A stretch of DNA of 64,000 bases from Gudongella oleilytica. Lineage in GTDB: Bacteria; Bacillota; Clostridia; Tissierellales; Tissierellaceae. Shown here in pieces: positions 17,152 through 25,503 of the stretch (its first letter is position 1; every line of letters begins with the position of its first letter). The stretch lies in NCBI RefSeq assembly GCF_004101785.1, contig NZ_CP035130.1, positions 1,736,001 to 1,800,000 on the forward strand. The letters are read 5' to 3'. The notes under the pieces are model-generated. The model made no database searches and was not told the origin of the DNA. It saw only the letters and a list, made by a program, of their open reading frames with translations. A program made the translations under genes and the position numbers.

Positions 17152-17874
17152 CAGCACCTCTACTTCAGGGGTGCATTTATAAATCACGTTCTTTCTCTCT
17201 ACAATTATGGTTGTCTTGGAGGATAGCAGTCTGTCCTCCTTGATTTGTGTTAAAAGCTCCTTGTTTGGATTTATAGCTACCGGATTTCCTATTCTTCTAA
17301 GCATGGAAAGGTCACCAGTGGTGTCGCCATATGCATAGCTTGAATCAAGATCGACGTTATGAGCTGAAATTATCTCGTCAACAGCCTTCTTCTTGCTCTC
17401 AGAATCCCACATCCTCCTGATCTCACCTGTAAACCTGTTGTCATCGTCTACAAAGTATTCAGTTCCCCTGTATTCTGTTGCACCATATTTTTCAGCCATC
17501 CTGGATACAAGGAAGTCAGGGCTTCCCGATATGAAAAAGACCTTATGACCCATTGATTTGTGCCAGTCTATCTGGCCTCTGGAGTACTTATATACCATAT
17601 CCCAGTTTGTTTCTATTACATGGTTTGCTACGTAATCCACATGGTCTCTTTTGATCCCCTTGAGTTCATCCAGATATACACCTGCCAGGATTTCAAGGTA
17701 TTCCTCGAAGTCTCCATATCTTCTTTCCCATTCGTCATAAGCTTTCTTCACCTTGGTATACCATACCTCCGGATCTATGATCTCAAAGCTTATCAGCTTT
17801 CTGAAATGTTCGATCATAAGGGAATTTCTGAATATCGTTCCGTCTATGTCGAAAAATGCTACCGTAGTCCCCAT
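17149..17874 (-). CDS. HAD-IB family phosphatase
   Basis: A 241-residue haloacid dehalogenase-type hydrolase. Motif I FFDIDGTIFR holds the nucleophile Asp and the acid/base Asp, motif II is FFISGSPDF, and motif III/IV is YAYGDTTGDLSMLRRIG. The helical cap (residues about 30-110) between motifs I and II is typical of the SerB/HAD-IB subfamily, whose members dephosphorylate phosphoserine, phosphoethanolamine or lipid phosphates. The substrate is unknown. The ATG at 17874 is preferred over an adjacent TTG. It lies about 30 bases after the EEP gene. Confidence 0.88.
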   Translation of the reverse strand: MGTTVAFFDIDGTIFRNSLMIEHFRKLISFEIIDPEVWYTKVKKAYDEWERRYGDFEEYLEILAGVYLDELKGIKRDHVDYVANHVIETNWDMVYKYSRGQIDWHKSMGHKVFFISGSPDFLVSRMAEKYGATEYRGTEYFVDDDNRFTGEIRRMWDSESKKKAVDEIISAHNVDLDSSYAYGDTTGDLSMLRRIGNPVAINPNKELLTQIKEDRLLSSKTTIIVERKNVIYKCTPEVEVL

Positions 17875-17905
17875 CAACCTATCAACTCTCTCCCATTATT
17901 CTTTT

Positions 17906-18964
17906 TCAGTTAACTAACCTCATTTTCAGCGTAACTGCATTATGATGTGAATTGGCAAAATCATCATCCATGGCATAGACCCCCTCAACCGATATATTGT
18001 CTGAGACCAGGAATCCGTCTACAACTGCCTTAAAAGTTATCCCTGGGCTGTAAGGGGATTTCAAAGATCTTTTAGTAGGAGTCGCCTTGTCTATAGCCCA
18101 GGAAAAACCTTCAGGAACAAACTCTCCAGGCAAATCCTTCAGCCAGCTTGGCCATGCTTCCACAACTGTAAAGCTAAGTGGATCTGTTCCCGGCAGGCTG
18201 TGACTCCAGTCGCCTCCGACGATCACATAATTACCTTGCGAATACTCGGAGCTTATGAAGCTATTAAGCTCTCTAAGCTGCATTTCTCTGGTTATTTCCT
18301 TGTCGTTATAGGGTGCAAGCTGTAGATTTATAAGCACCAGTTCTCCGCCATTGCGTACAGGATGCCTTGTCTCAACAAAGCACCTGTCCATGAGAAACAG
18401 ATCCATAGGCCAACTATCTGTATTATACAGATTATGTCTTTCAGCCCTTAAAATATTGTATCTGGACATTGTCATCAATCCGCTTGTAACCTTGCCGATT
18501 GGCCTGAATATTGGAAGCGGTATGAAGTCAGCATCGTGATTGATTCCGAATACGCTGCCAAAATGGGGGTAGTTTATCCTAAAATATTCTGACTGGTCGA
18601 TTTTTTGACTTCTTGAGGACCCAATATCTACCTCCTGGATAAAGAATATCTCCGAGTCTGTAGAGTCGAGATCAAGAATGAGAGAATCAAGTTTTTCCTG
18701 TATATCCACCTTATCAGCCCTTTTCTCAGGTCTTCCACCTTCGAAATACGATACTTTAGTATCATCCAGTCCACCATAACCTATGTTGAGAGTAGTTATG
18801 CCTATGGTTTCTCCTACCGGGACCTCAGCTACCTGATTATTGGTCACAGAAAGAGGGATGGATCCTTCGAAATCAGAATCTGTGATGGTTAGATATACGA
18901 GAGTTCCTGAAAACAGCAGTATAAATGCTATTACAAAAACTAAAAATACCTTGATCCATCTCAT
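17906..18964 (-). CDS. Secreted or membrane-anchored EEP-family hydrolase
   Basis: A 352-residue endonuclease/exonuclease/phosphatase-fold protein. A single N-terminal hydrophobic segment (residues about 5-25) suggests export and anchoring. Fold motifs are ITTLNIGYGG, IFFIQEVDIGSSRS (catalytic Glu), LINLQLAPYND, YVIVGGDWSHSLPGTD (Asp and Asn-like position) and NSHHNAVTLKM (terminal His). Enzymes of this fold cleave phosphodiesters of DNA, lipids or inositol phosphates; the substrate is not visible. GGAGG lies six bases upstream. It is flanked by DegV and HAD genes in the same direction. Confidence 0.82.
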   Translation of the reverse strand: MRWIKVFLVFVIAFILLFSGTLVYLTITDSDFEGSIPLSVTNNQVAEVPVGETIGITTLNIGYGGLDDTKVSYFEGGRPEKRADKVDIQEKLDSLILDLDSTDSEIFFIQEVDIGSSRSQKIDQSEYFRINYPHFGSVFGINHDADFIPLPIFRPIGKVTSGLMTMSRYNILRAERHNLYNTDSWPMDLFLMDRCFVETRHPVRNGGELVLINLQLAPYNDKEITREMQLRELNSFISSEYSQGNYVIVGGDWSHSLPGTDPLSFTVVEAWPSWLKDLPGEFVPEGFSWAIDKATPTKRSLKSPYSPGITFKAVVDGFLVSDNISVEGVYAMDDDFANSHHNAVTLKMRLVN

Positions 18965-18978
18965 GGTTTACCTCCAAA

Positions 18979-19845
18979 TCACACCAGATTTCTCTTAGAG
19001 TAGAATACACTTATTGTCCCTGGGCCTGTGTGAGCGCCTATAACAGACCCTACAAAACTAATATAAAAGTCATTGACTCCAAATTTCTCTGCTATCATTT
19101 CCCTCATTCTTTCAGCAGCCTCAGGATCATCCCCGTGGTATATGAATACCTTCCTGTTGGAGAGATCCTTATCAACGGATCTTTCTTCCATCAGCTCGAG
19201 GATCCTTCTTAAGGCCTTCTGCCTCCCCCTAACCTTGTCAACCGGTCCAAGCTTCCCCTCCTTGACCTCAAGCACAGGCTTTATATTCAGCATGCCTCCC
19301 AGAACAGCATTTGTTTTGGAAACTCTACCGCCTCTGTAAAGGTATTCGATATCATCGACGGTAAAAATATGATCAATATTTTCAATATAAAAATTAGCTG
19401 TTTCAAGTACCTTTTCCATCGAAGCTCCTTCATTAGCTTTTTTTGCCGTCTCATAGACGATCATACCGAATCCTCCGGATGCGGCCTTCGTGTCTATAAG
19501 CTCTACGTCGAGCTCAGGATACTTTTCTAAAACACTGTTCTTAGCCATTCTTGCTGACTGAAATGTTGCTGAAAGCTCAGATGAAAATCCAAGATATATA
19601 GCTGATTGTCCTTCTCTTGCAATTCTTTCAAAAGACTCCTCAAACACGTGAGGCGGCACCTGGGCTGTCTTATAGATTTTCCCTTCTCTCATGCCATCAT
19701 AAACATCCTTTGGAGTTATATCAAGCTGATCCCTATACTCTCTTTCCTCGTTTATAACCAGTAACGACAGAACTTCCAAGCCCAGCTCAGCAGCAAGTTC
19801 TGGTGGTAAATCACAACAGCTGTCAGTGATTATTTTAACAGTCAT
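18979..19845 (-). CDS. DegV family fatty-acid-binding protein (first copy)
   Basis: A 288-residue DegV protein. TVKIITDSCCDLPPELAAE is the N-terminal signature, with the Ser/Thr that holds the carboxylate. LGFSSELSATFQSARMA and EYLYRGGRVSKTNAVLGGML are the other conserved blocks. Family members bind long-chain fatty acids (FakB of the fatty acid kinase FakAB in Gram-positives), delivering them for phosphorylation. The ATG at 19845 has GGAGG seven bases before it. A second DegV gene is at 34849-35682, but no fakA is in this window. Confidence 0.92.
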   Translation of the reverse strand: MTVKIITDSCCDLPPELAAELGLEVLSLLVINEEREYRDQLDITPKDVYDGMREGKIYKTAQVPPHVFEESFERIAREGQSAIYLGFSSELSATFQSARMAKNSVLEKYPELDVELIDTKAASGGFGMIVYETAKKANEGASMEKVLETANFYIENIDHIFTVDDIEYLYRGGRVSKTNAVLGGMLNIKPVLEVKEGKLGPVDKVRGRQKALRRILELMEERSVDKDLSNRKVFIYHGDDPEAAERMREMIAEKFGVNDFYISFVGSVIGAHTGPGTISVFYSKRNLV

Positions 19846-19930
19846 ACTCTTACCTCCTTGCATATTTTCTTTATATGTATGCCCATTATTATAGCATATT
19901 CTAACAGGTTATTGCTAAAATTAACCACTA

Positions 19931-19963
19931 TTGAAATAACATGACTTAAACTATAATTATAAT
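19931..19963 (+). promoter_or_regulatory. Candidate promoter of pepT
   Basis: Two adjacent TATAAT hexamers (19952-19957 and 19958-19963) lie 26-37 bases before the pepT start. TTGAAA (19931-19936) is the nearest -35-like sequence, 15 bases from the first. The spacing is not ideal. Confidence 0.45.
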
Positions 19964-19988
19964 GTAAAATAGAACCAGGAGGGATCAT

Positions 19989-21215
19989 ATGGATAAAATA
20001 ATGGATAGATTTTTAGAGTATGTCAGGATCGAAACCACATCAGATGAAAGCTCAACATCGGTTCCGAGTTCAGCAGGGCAATTGGCATTAGGAAAACATA
20101 TCGCTGACGAGTTGAAGTCTATGGGACTGGAGAAGGTTAATATTGATCATAACGGCTATTTAACAGCAGTTCTACCTGCTAACACTGATGCCGATATTCC
20201 AGTCATCGGTTTCATAGCCCACATGGATACAAGCCCGGATATTTCCGGGAAAAATGTTTCTCCAAGAGTAGTAGAAAAATACGATGGAGGGGATATTCTG
20301 CTCGATCCTGCCGAAGGGATCGTTTTGTCACCAAGGGATTTCCCTGAATTAAGTCAGCTCATTGGAAAAACCCTTATTACCACTGACGGCTCCACTCTGC
20401 TTGGGGCAGATAATAAAGCTGGAATAGCTGAGATAATAACTGCAATTGAGTACCTTATAAATAATCCTGGAATACCCCACGGTGAAATGAGGATTGCATT
20501 TACTCCTGATGAGGAGATCGGCAGAGGTGCTGACCACTTCGATGTGGATGCTTTTGGAGCTGACTGGGCTTATACAGTCGACGGCGGACCTGTAGGTGAG
20601 CTTGAGTTTGAAAATTTCAACGCTGCATCGGCTAAAATAGTTATCAGCGGCAGAAATGTCCACCCGGGAACGGCCAAGAACAAGATGATAAATTCGATCC
20701 ATATTGCCCATGAGCTGGGTGCTATGCTGCCTGTAAATCAAAGACCTGAATTTACTGAAGGATATGAGGGCTTCTTCCATCTTATGAGAGTCGATGGTAC
20801 AGTTGAAAGAACAGAGTTAAGCTATATCATAAGAGATCATTCATTGGAGGAGTTTAATAATAAGAAATCGATCCTTCAGGAAGCAGTGAACTATATCAAC
20901 AAAAAATACGGTCAGGTGGCAGAGTTGACATTGAAGGATTCATATTTCAATATGAGAGAGAAGATCGAGCCGGTTTATGATATCATCAAGCTTGCTGAAA
21001 AAGCTATGACGAGGCTTGGTATCGAGCCTAAGATCAAACCAATAAGAGGCGGTACAGATGGCTCAAGGTTATCCTTTATGGGGCTTCCATGTCCAAACCT
21101 TTTTACCGGGGGCTACAACTTCCATGGAAAATATGAATTCATCACTATAGAAGGTATGAAACTGGCGGCACTTACAATAGTTGAAATAGCAAAACTCGCT
21201 GCAGAGGAACAGTAA
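19989..21215 (+). CDS. pepT: Peptidase T (tripeptidase)
   Basis: A 408-residue M20B metallopeptidase that releases the N-terminal residue from tripeptides in the cytosol. Zinc-site and catalytic motifs are GFIAHMDTSPD (His and Asp), LLGADNKAGIAEI (bridging Asp), FTPDEEIGRGADHFD (Glu pair), YTVDGGPVGELEFENFN and the C-terminal FTGGYNFHGKYEF (His). The lid domain is residues about 210-320. AGGAGGG precedes the ATG by 6 bases. It fits with the amino-acid-fermenting profile of the window. Confidence 0.95.
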   Translation: MDKIMDRFLEYVRIETTSDESSTSVPSSAGQLALGKHIADELKSMGLEKVNIDHNGYLTAVLPANTDADIPVIGFIAHMDTSPDISGKNVSPRVVEKYDGGDILLDPAEGIVLSPRDFPELSQLIGKTLITTDGSTLLGADNKAGIAEIITAIEYLINNPGIPHGEMRIAFTPDEEIGRGADHFDVDAFGADWAYTVDGGPVGELEFENFNAASAKIVISGRNVHPGTAKNKMINSIHIAHELGAMLPVNQRPEFTEGYEGFFHLMRVDGTVERTELSYIIRDHSLEEFNNKKSILQEAVNYINKKYGQVAELTLKDSYFNMREKIEPVYDIIKLAEKAMTRLGIEPKIKPIRGGTDGSRLSFMGLPCPNLFTGGYNFHGKYEFITIEGMKLAALTIVEIAKLAAEEQ

Positions 21216-21218
21216 AAT

Positions 21219-21258
21219 CAAGACCCTAAGTTGATCAGGTGATCAGCCCAGGGTCTTG
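21219..21258. terminator. Hairpin between convergent pepT and aminotransferase genes
   Basis: CAAGACCCT (21219-21227) pairs with AGGGTCTTG (21250-21258), with an inner TTGATCA/TGATCAG stem. The minus strand continues ATTTTA, the plus strand TATATC. It overlaps the stop of the leftward gene. Confidence 0.65.
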
Positions 21259-22064
21259 TATATCATTGATTCATAGGCATCCAGAAGCTTCTTTATTACA
21301 GGGTTGTTTACAGAACCCAGCACATAAGAATCCACATAAGTTATTGGAAGAACTCCAATGCTGGTTCCCGAAATGAACATCCCATCTACTGAATTCATTT
21401 CATCAATATGGAGCTTTTTTTCCTCCACTTCATATCCGATATCCCGGCACAGCCTAATTATATGCTTGCGCGTAATTCCCAAAAGGACATCAGTGCTTGG
21501 TGCAGTATACACTCTCCCATCGATAATATAGAACATGTTGGATCTGCTGCCTTCCAAAATGAAGCCTTCTCCATTCTTTAACAGCACCTCAAATGCATCT
21601 GCCTTCTCCATCGCATCCTTGACCCTTTGCTTGTAGTCCCCATGCTGTATCTTTGCATTTGGGTTGTCTCTTTGATGGTCGAGCAACGTGGTTTTGATCC
21701 CTTCTTTATAATAGCTCTTAGGCGGATAAAAGCTTTCAATTGCCATAACAATGAACCGCTTGTCCCCAAAATCATCTTCAACAGCCATAAGCTTGATATT
21801 GTTGTTTTCAATCCCATTTTCCTCGATACATTTACTGCAGAACCCCTTGACCTCATCCCTTGTAAAACCAATGTCATAGCCGATCAGACTACCGGAATTA
21901 TACATCCTGTCAAGGTGATCCTCAAGAAAGAGAGGTCTCCCTGCGACGACTCTGACTACCTCATAAATTGGCGGCTTTGATATCAAATCAAACACCGTTG
22001 CATCATCTGATCCAACAATAGCTCCATTAAGTACATAGCTGCTCATTATCGCTTCTGATCTCAT
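21243..22064 (-). CDS. Class IV PLP-dependent aminotransferase
   Basis: A 273-residue fold-type-IV enzyme, the group holding branched-chain aminotransferase IlvE, D-alanine aminotransferase and aminodeoxychorismate lyase. IYEVVRVVAGRPLFLEDHLDRM is the N-terminal block. The PLP lysine is in HGDYKQRV, FILEGSRSNMFYI carries the Glu next to the ring nitrogen, and VLLGITRKHIIRLC and MFISGTSIGVLPI follow. The short length and lack of a clear IlvE signature leave the substrate open. AGGAGG lies close to the ATG. It sits 9 bases after the cardiolipin synthase gene. Confidence 0.85.
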   Translation of the reverse strand: MRSEAIMSSYVLNGAIVGSDDATVFDLISKPPIYEVVRVVAGRPLFLEDHLDRMYNSGSLIGYDIGFTRDEVKGFCSKCIEENGIENNNIKLMAVEDDFGDKRFIVMAIESFYPPKSYYKEGIKTTLLDHQRDNPNAKIQHGDYKQRVKDAMEKADAFEVLLKNGEGFILEGSRSNMFYIIDGRVYTAPSTDVLLGITRKHIIRLCRDIGYEVEEKKLHIDEMNSVDGMFISGTSIGVLPITYVDSYVLGSVNNPVIKKLLDAYESMIYKTLG

Positions 22065-22073
22065 AGCTCCTCC

Positions 22074-23531
22074 TTATAGTATAGGTGATAGAAGTCTGGA
22101 TACTGACTCCTTCATCTTGATCATTCTTGACCTCTTATTATATTCCTCGATCGTTATCTCATGGCAATTTTGAAGATCCCCGATAAACCTGTCTGTCAGG
22201 GCTTTATTTATCTCGCTGTCATAAATAAATGCATTTATCTCAAAGTTCAGCTTGAAACTTCTTATGTCCAGATTTGCAGTGCCAACAGACGATACAAGGT
22301 CATCCATTATCATCACCTTTGAATGCAGAAAGCCCCGTTCATAGGTATAAAACCGAACCCCCGCCTCTAAAAGATCTCCAATATAGCTTAACCCTGCCCA
22401 ATAAACAAATGGATGATCCGGTTTATTGGGAATCATGATCCTGACATCCAGACCAGAAAGACCTGCGATCCTCAGTACCTCAAAAATGCTGTCATCAGGT
22501 ATGAAATATGGAGTTTCCATATAAAGCTTCTTTTCCGCATTAGCTATCATCTTAAGATAGCCATCCTTAATGCTTGGCCATTTGGAATCGGGACCACTGC
22601 TTACGATCTGAACTCCTACCTTTTCCTCATTGATCTCAGCACCCACATAGCTCTGGCAACCAGTCAGCTCCTTTCCCGTTGCAAATCTCCAGTCAAGGAA
22701 AAACTGCCACTGGAGTGAGCTAATAACAGAACCCCTCAGCTTCAAATGAGTATCTCTCCAGTAGCCAAACTTCCTGGAAATACCAAGATATTCATCCCCT
22801 ATATTAAACCCGCCCATAAAAGCCACTTCACCGTCTATGATACATATCTTCCTGTGATTTCTGTAGTTGATCCTTACATTTACAATCGGAATAAACGGAG
22901 GGAAGAAGAACGCAGCATTCCCGCCGGCAAGCTTTAGTCTCTCCAGGGCTTTTCTGGACATCTCCCTGCCACCCATCCCGTCAATAAGAAGCTTAACCTC
23001 TACCCCTTCTTCAGCCTTTCTGGTAAGAGCATCAAGCACCTTGCTTCCGATTTGATCGCTATGGAATATATAATACTCCATATGGATGTACCTTTTTGCA
23101 TTCTCTATGCAGTTCAGAAGACTTGTGAATTTATCCTCGCCGCTGAACAAAAGCTCAACATCATTATCCACAGTGTAAACTGACTTGCTGCTCATAAGGT
23201 TGAGCTTTACAATGTCATCATATATCTTGTATTCAGGATTTCTCTTTAGAAACTCCCTGGTTGTAAGATTCTTTTCCTGGTCAGCTATCAGTATATCAAA
23301 ACAATCATCCTCTTCGCTCTTAAGCTTAAACATCTTTTTCTTTGACATATCCTGCCCGATGAAAAGATATAATATAAATCCAATCCCAGGTAAAAACAGC
23401 AGCACCATTAACCATAACCAGGTTGATGTCGGATTTCTCCTTTCAAAAAACACCAAGGCTAAGGCGAGGAGCATATTTATCCAGATAAGGTTGCTGAATG
23501 CCCATTCATATAATGAGATTAATGCTTCCAA
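22074..23531 (-). CDS. cls: Cardiolipin synthase
   Basis: Joins two phosphatidylglycerols to cardiolipin and glycerol. The 485-residue protein has two N-terminal membrane segments (residues about 8-58), then two phospholipase D HKD motifs, HRKICIIDGEVAFMGGFNIG and HSKVMIMDDLVSSVGTANLD. The start is TTG, with GGAGGG seven bases upstream. It lies between the aminotransferase and BipA genes on the same strand, with 21 bases to typA. Confidence 0.94.
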   Translation of the reverse strand: MEALISLYEWAFSNLIWINMLLALALVFFERRNPTSTWLWLMVLLFLPGIGFILYLFIGQDMSKKKMFKLKSEEDDCFDILIADQEKNLTTREFLKRNPEYKIYDDIVKLNLMSSKSVYTVDNDVELLFSGEDKFTSLLNCIENAKRYIHMEYYIFHSDQIGSKVLDALTRKAEEGVEVKLLIDGMGGREMSRKALERLKLAGGNAAFFFPPFIPIVNVRINYRNHRKICIIDGEVAFMGGFNIGDEYLGISRKFGYWRDTHLKLRGSVISSLQWQFFLDWRFATGKELTGCQSYVGAEINEEKVGVQIVSSGPDSKWPSIKDGYLKMIANAEKKLYMETPYFIPDDSIFEVLRIAGLSGLDVRIMIPNKPDHPFVYWAGLSYIGDLLEAGVRFYTYERGFLHSKVMIMDDLVSSVGTANLDIRSFKLNFEINAFIYDSEINKALTDRFIGDLQNCHEITIEEYNKRSRMIKMKESVSRLLSPIL

Positions 23532-23552
23532 ATCTCTTCCCTCCAGGGTGAA

Positions 23553-25367
23553 TTACTTCTTTGATTTATACCTCTTTCCTGCGTCCAATATTCTCTTTCT
23601 TATCCTAATAGATTTCGGAGTTATTTCGATCAGTTCGTCGTCTTCAATAAACTCCAAAGCCTCCTCCAGCGACATCAGCTTGGGGGGAGATAATCTAAGC
23701 GCATCGTCTGAGCCTGCGGCACGAATATTTGATTGCTGCTTTTTTCGTGTGACGTTTACCTCTATGTCCAGTCCCTTGGGATTGGATCCTACCACCATGC
23801 CCTCGTATACCTGAGTTCCAGGCTCTATAAAGAGGATACCTCTTTCCTGGGCTGAATACAAGCCATAGCTTGTCGACTCTCCAGTTTCAAATGCTATTAT
23901 CGATCCTGTCTTTCTTCTTGGGATCTCGCCCTTGAAAGGCCGATATCCATCAAATATGGAATTGAGTACTCCATTTCCTTTTGTGTCTGTTAGAAACTCT
24001 TGCCTGTAGCCTATGAGACCCCTTGCCGGAATCGAAAACAAAAGTCTTGCATATCCTCCATTTGACTCAGACATGCTTACCAATTCGCCCTTTCTCTGGC
24101 CAAGCTTGTCTATGACCGCTCCTACAAATTCAGAATTGACATCAACTGTCACTATCTCCATTGGCTCATGGCGTTTTCCTTCTATCATTCTGTAAAGTAC
24201 TTCAGGCTTAGATACCTGGAATTCATAGCCTTCTCTTCTCATATTTTCAATTAGAACAGAGAGATGAAGTTCTCCTCTCCCCGAAACCTTGAAGGCATCG
24301 GTAGAGTCAGTATCCTCGACCCTAAGGCTGACATCAGTCTGAGCTTCTCGGTAAAGCCTTGTCCTAAGCTGTCTGGATGTTACGAATTCTCCCTCTCTCC
24401 CGGCAAATGGACTGTTGTTTACTGAAAATGTCATCGCTAGTGTAGGTTCAGATATTTTTACAAAATCAAGGGCTTGAACAGCATCAGGATCGCAAACCGT
24501 GTCCCCAATTTCTATGTCCGATGGGCCCGACACAGCTATAATGCTCCCCATTGCAGCATAATCAACCTCTACTCTTGTAAGACCCTGGAACTCGTAAAGC
24601 TTCGATATCTTAGCCTTAAGCTGTCTTTCTGGGTGAGCCTGGTTAACTATCACAACATCCTGCCCTATCCTGATAGTTCCTCTCTCGACTTTGCCTATCC
24701 CTATCCTGCCAATATACTCATTGTAATCTATGGTCGATATAAGAAGCTGAAGAGGTTCCTCCGCATCCCCTTCTGGTGCAGGTATATACGTCAGGATGGT
24801 TTCAAATAGAGCCTCCATTGATTCCTCATCGCCTCCGGGTTCAAGAGCTGCGGTGCCTTTCTTTGCCGAAGTGAACACGAACGGGCAATCAAGCTGGCTG
24901 CTTTTTGCTCCCAGTTCTATTAAAAGGTCAAGGATCTCATCAATTACTTCCTCCGGGCGTGCCTCAGGCTTGTCTATCTTGTTGATGGAAACTACAACTG
25001 GCAGTTCAAGATCCAACGCCTTCTTGAGTACAAATTTAGTCTGGGGCATCGGTCCCTCGAACGCATCAACCAGGAGAACTACTCCATTTACCATCTTAAG
25101 TACTCTTTCAACCTCTCCACCAAAGTCGGCATGTCCAGGGGTATCTACTATGTTGATTTTTACGCCTTTATAGTTTACAGCTGTATTCTTTGCCAGGATG
25201 GTTATTCCTCTCTCCCGCTCTATGTCATTTGAGTCCATTACTCTTTCATTGACCTGCTGGTTTGCCCTGAATATTCCTGATTGCTTAAGCAGACTGTCTA
25301 CAAGCGTTGTCTTTCCGTGGTCGACGTGGGCAATTATTGCAATGTTTCTAATATCTTCTCTTATCAT
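23553..25367 (-). CDS. typA: Ribosome-associated GTPase TypA/BipA
   Basis: A 604-residue translational GTPase involved in 50S assembly and stress adaptation. G1 is AHVDHGKTTLVDSLL, the switch I region has ERERGITILAKNTAV, G3 is DTPGHADFGGEV, G4 is INKIDKPEARP and G5 is FTSAKKG. Domain II, the EF-G-like domains III and V (SGRGELHLSVLIENMRREG) and the unique C-terminal domain follow. Full length is normal. The ribosome site is weak. A terminator lies upstream at 25452-25485, so transcription probably starts in the 136-base gap. Confidence 0.97.
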   Translation of the reverse strand: MIREDIRNIAIIAHVDHGKTTLVDSLLKQSGIFRANQQVNERVMDSNDIERERGITILAKNTAVNYKGVKINIVDTPGHADFGGEVERVLKMVNGVVLLVDAFEGPMPQTKFVLKKALDLELPVVVSINKIDKPEARPEEVIDEILDLLIELGAKSSQLDCPFVFTSAKKGTAALEPGGDEESMEALFETILTYIPAPEGDAEEPLQLLISTIDYNEYIGRIGIGKVERGTIRIGQDVVIVNQAHPERQLKAKISKLYEFQGLTRVEVDYAAMGSIIAVSGPSDIEIGDTVCDPDAVQALDFVKISEPTLAMTFSVNNSPFAGREGEFVTSRQLRTRLYREAQTDVSLRVEDTDSTDAFKVSGRGELHLSVLIENMRREGYEFQVSKPEVLYRMIEGKRHEPMEIVTVDVNSEFVGAVIDKLGQRKGELVSMSESNGGYARLLFSIPARGLIGYRQEFLTDTKGNGVLNSIFDGYRPFKGEIPRRKTGSIIAFETGESTSYGLYSAQERGILFIEPGTQVYEGMVVGSNPKGLDIEVNVTRKKQQSNIRAAGSDDALRLSPPKLMSLEEALEFIEDDELIEITPKSIRIRKRILDAGKRYKSKK

Positions 25368-25451
25368 TTAGTATTACAGATCCCTTCTATTATTTGATTG
25401 TTCTTCAACCCACTAATATTATCCCATTATCACTATTTTGTAAAGCATTCG

Positions 25452-25485
25452 AAAAATTTATCAGCCAGCTCTCAGGAGCTGGCTG
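25452..25485 (-). terminator. Terminator of the YcdB/SLH gene
   Basis: CAGCCAGCTC (25462-25471) pairs with GAGCTGGCTG (25476-25485) around TCAG. The minus strand continues ATAAATTTTTC. It is 19 bases after the stop. Confidence 0.82.
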
Positions 25486-25503
25486 GCAAATCTGTTTGTT
25501 TGA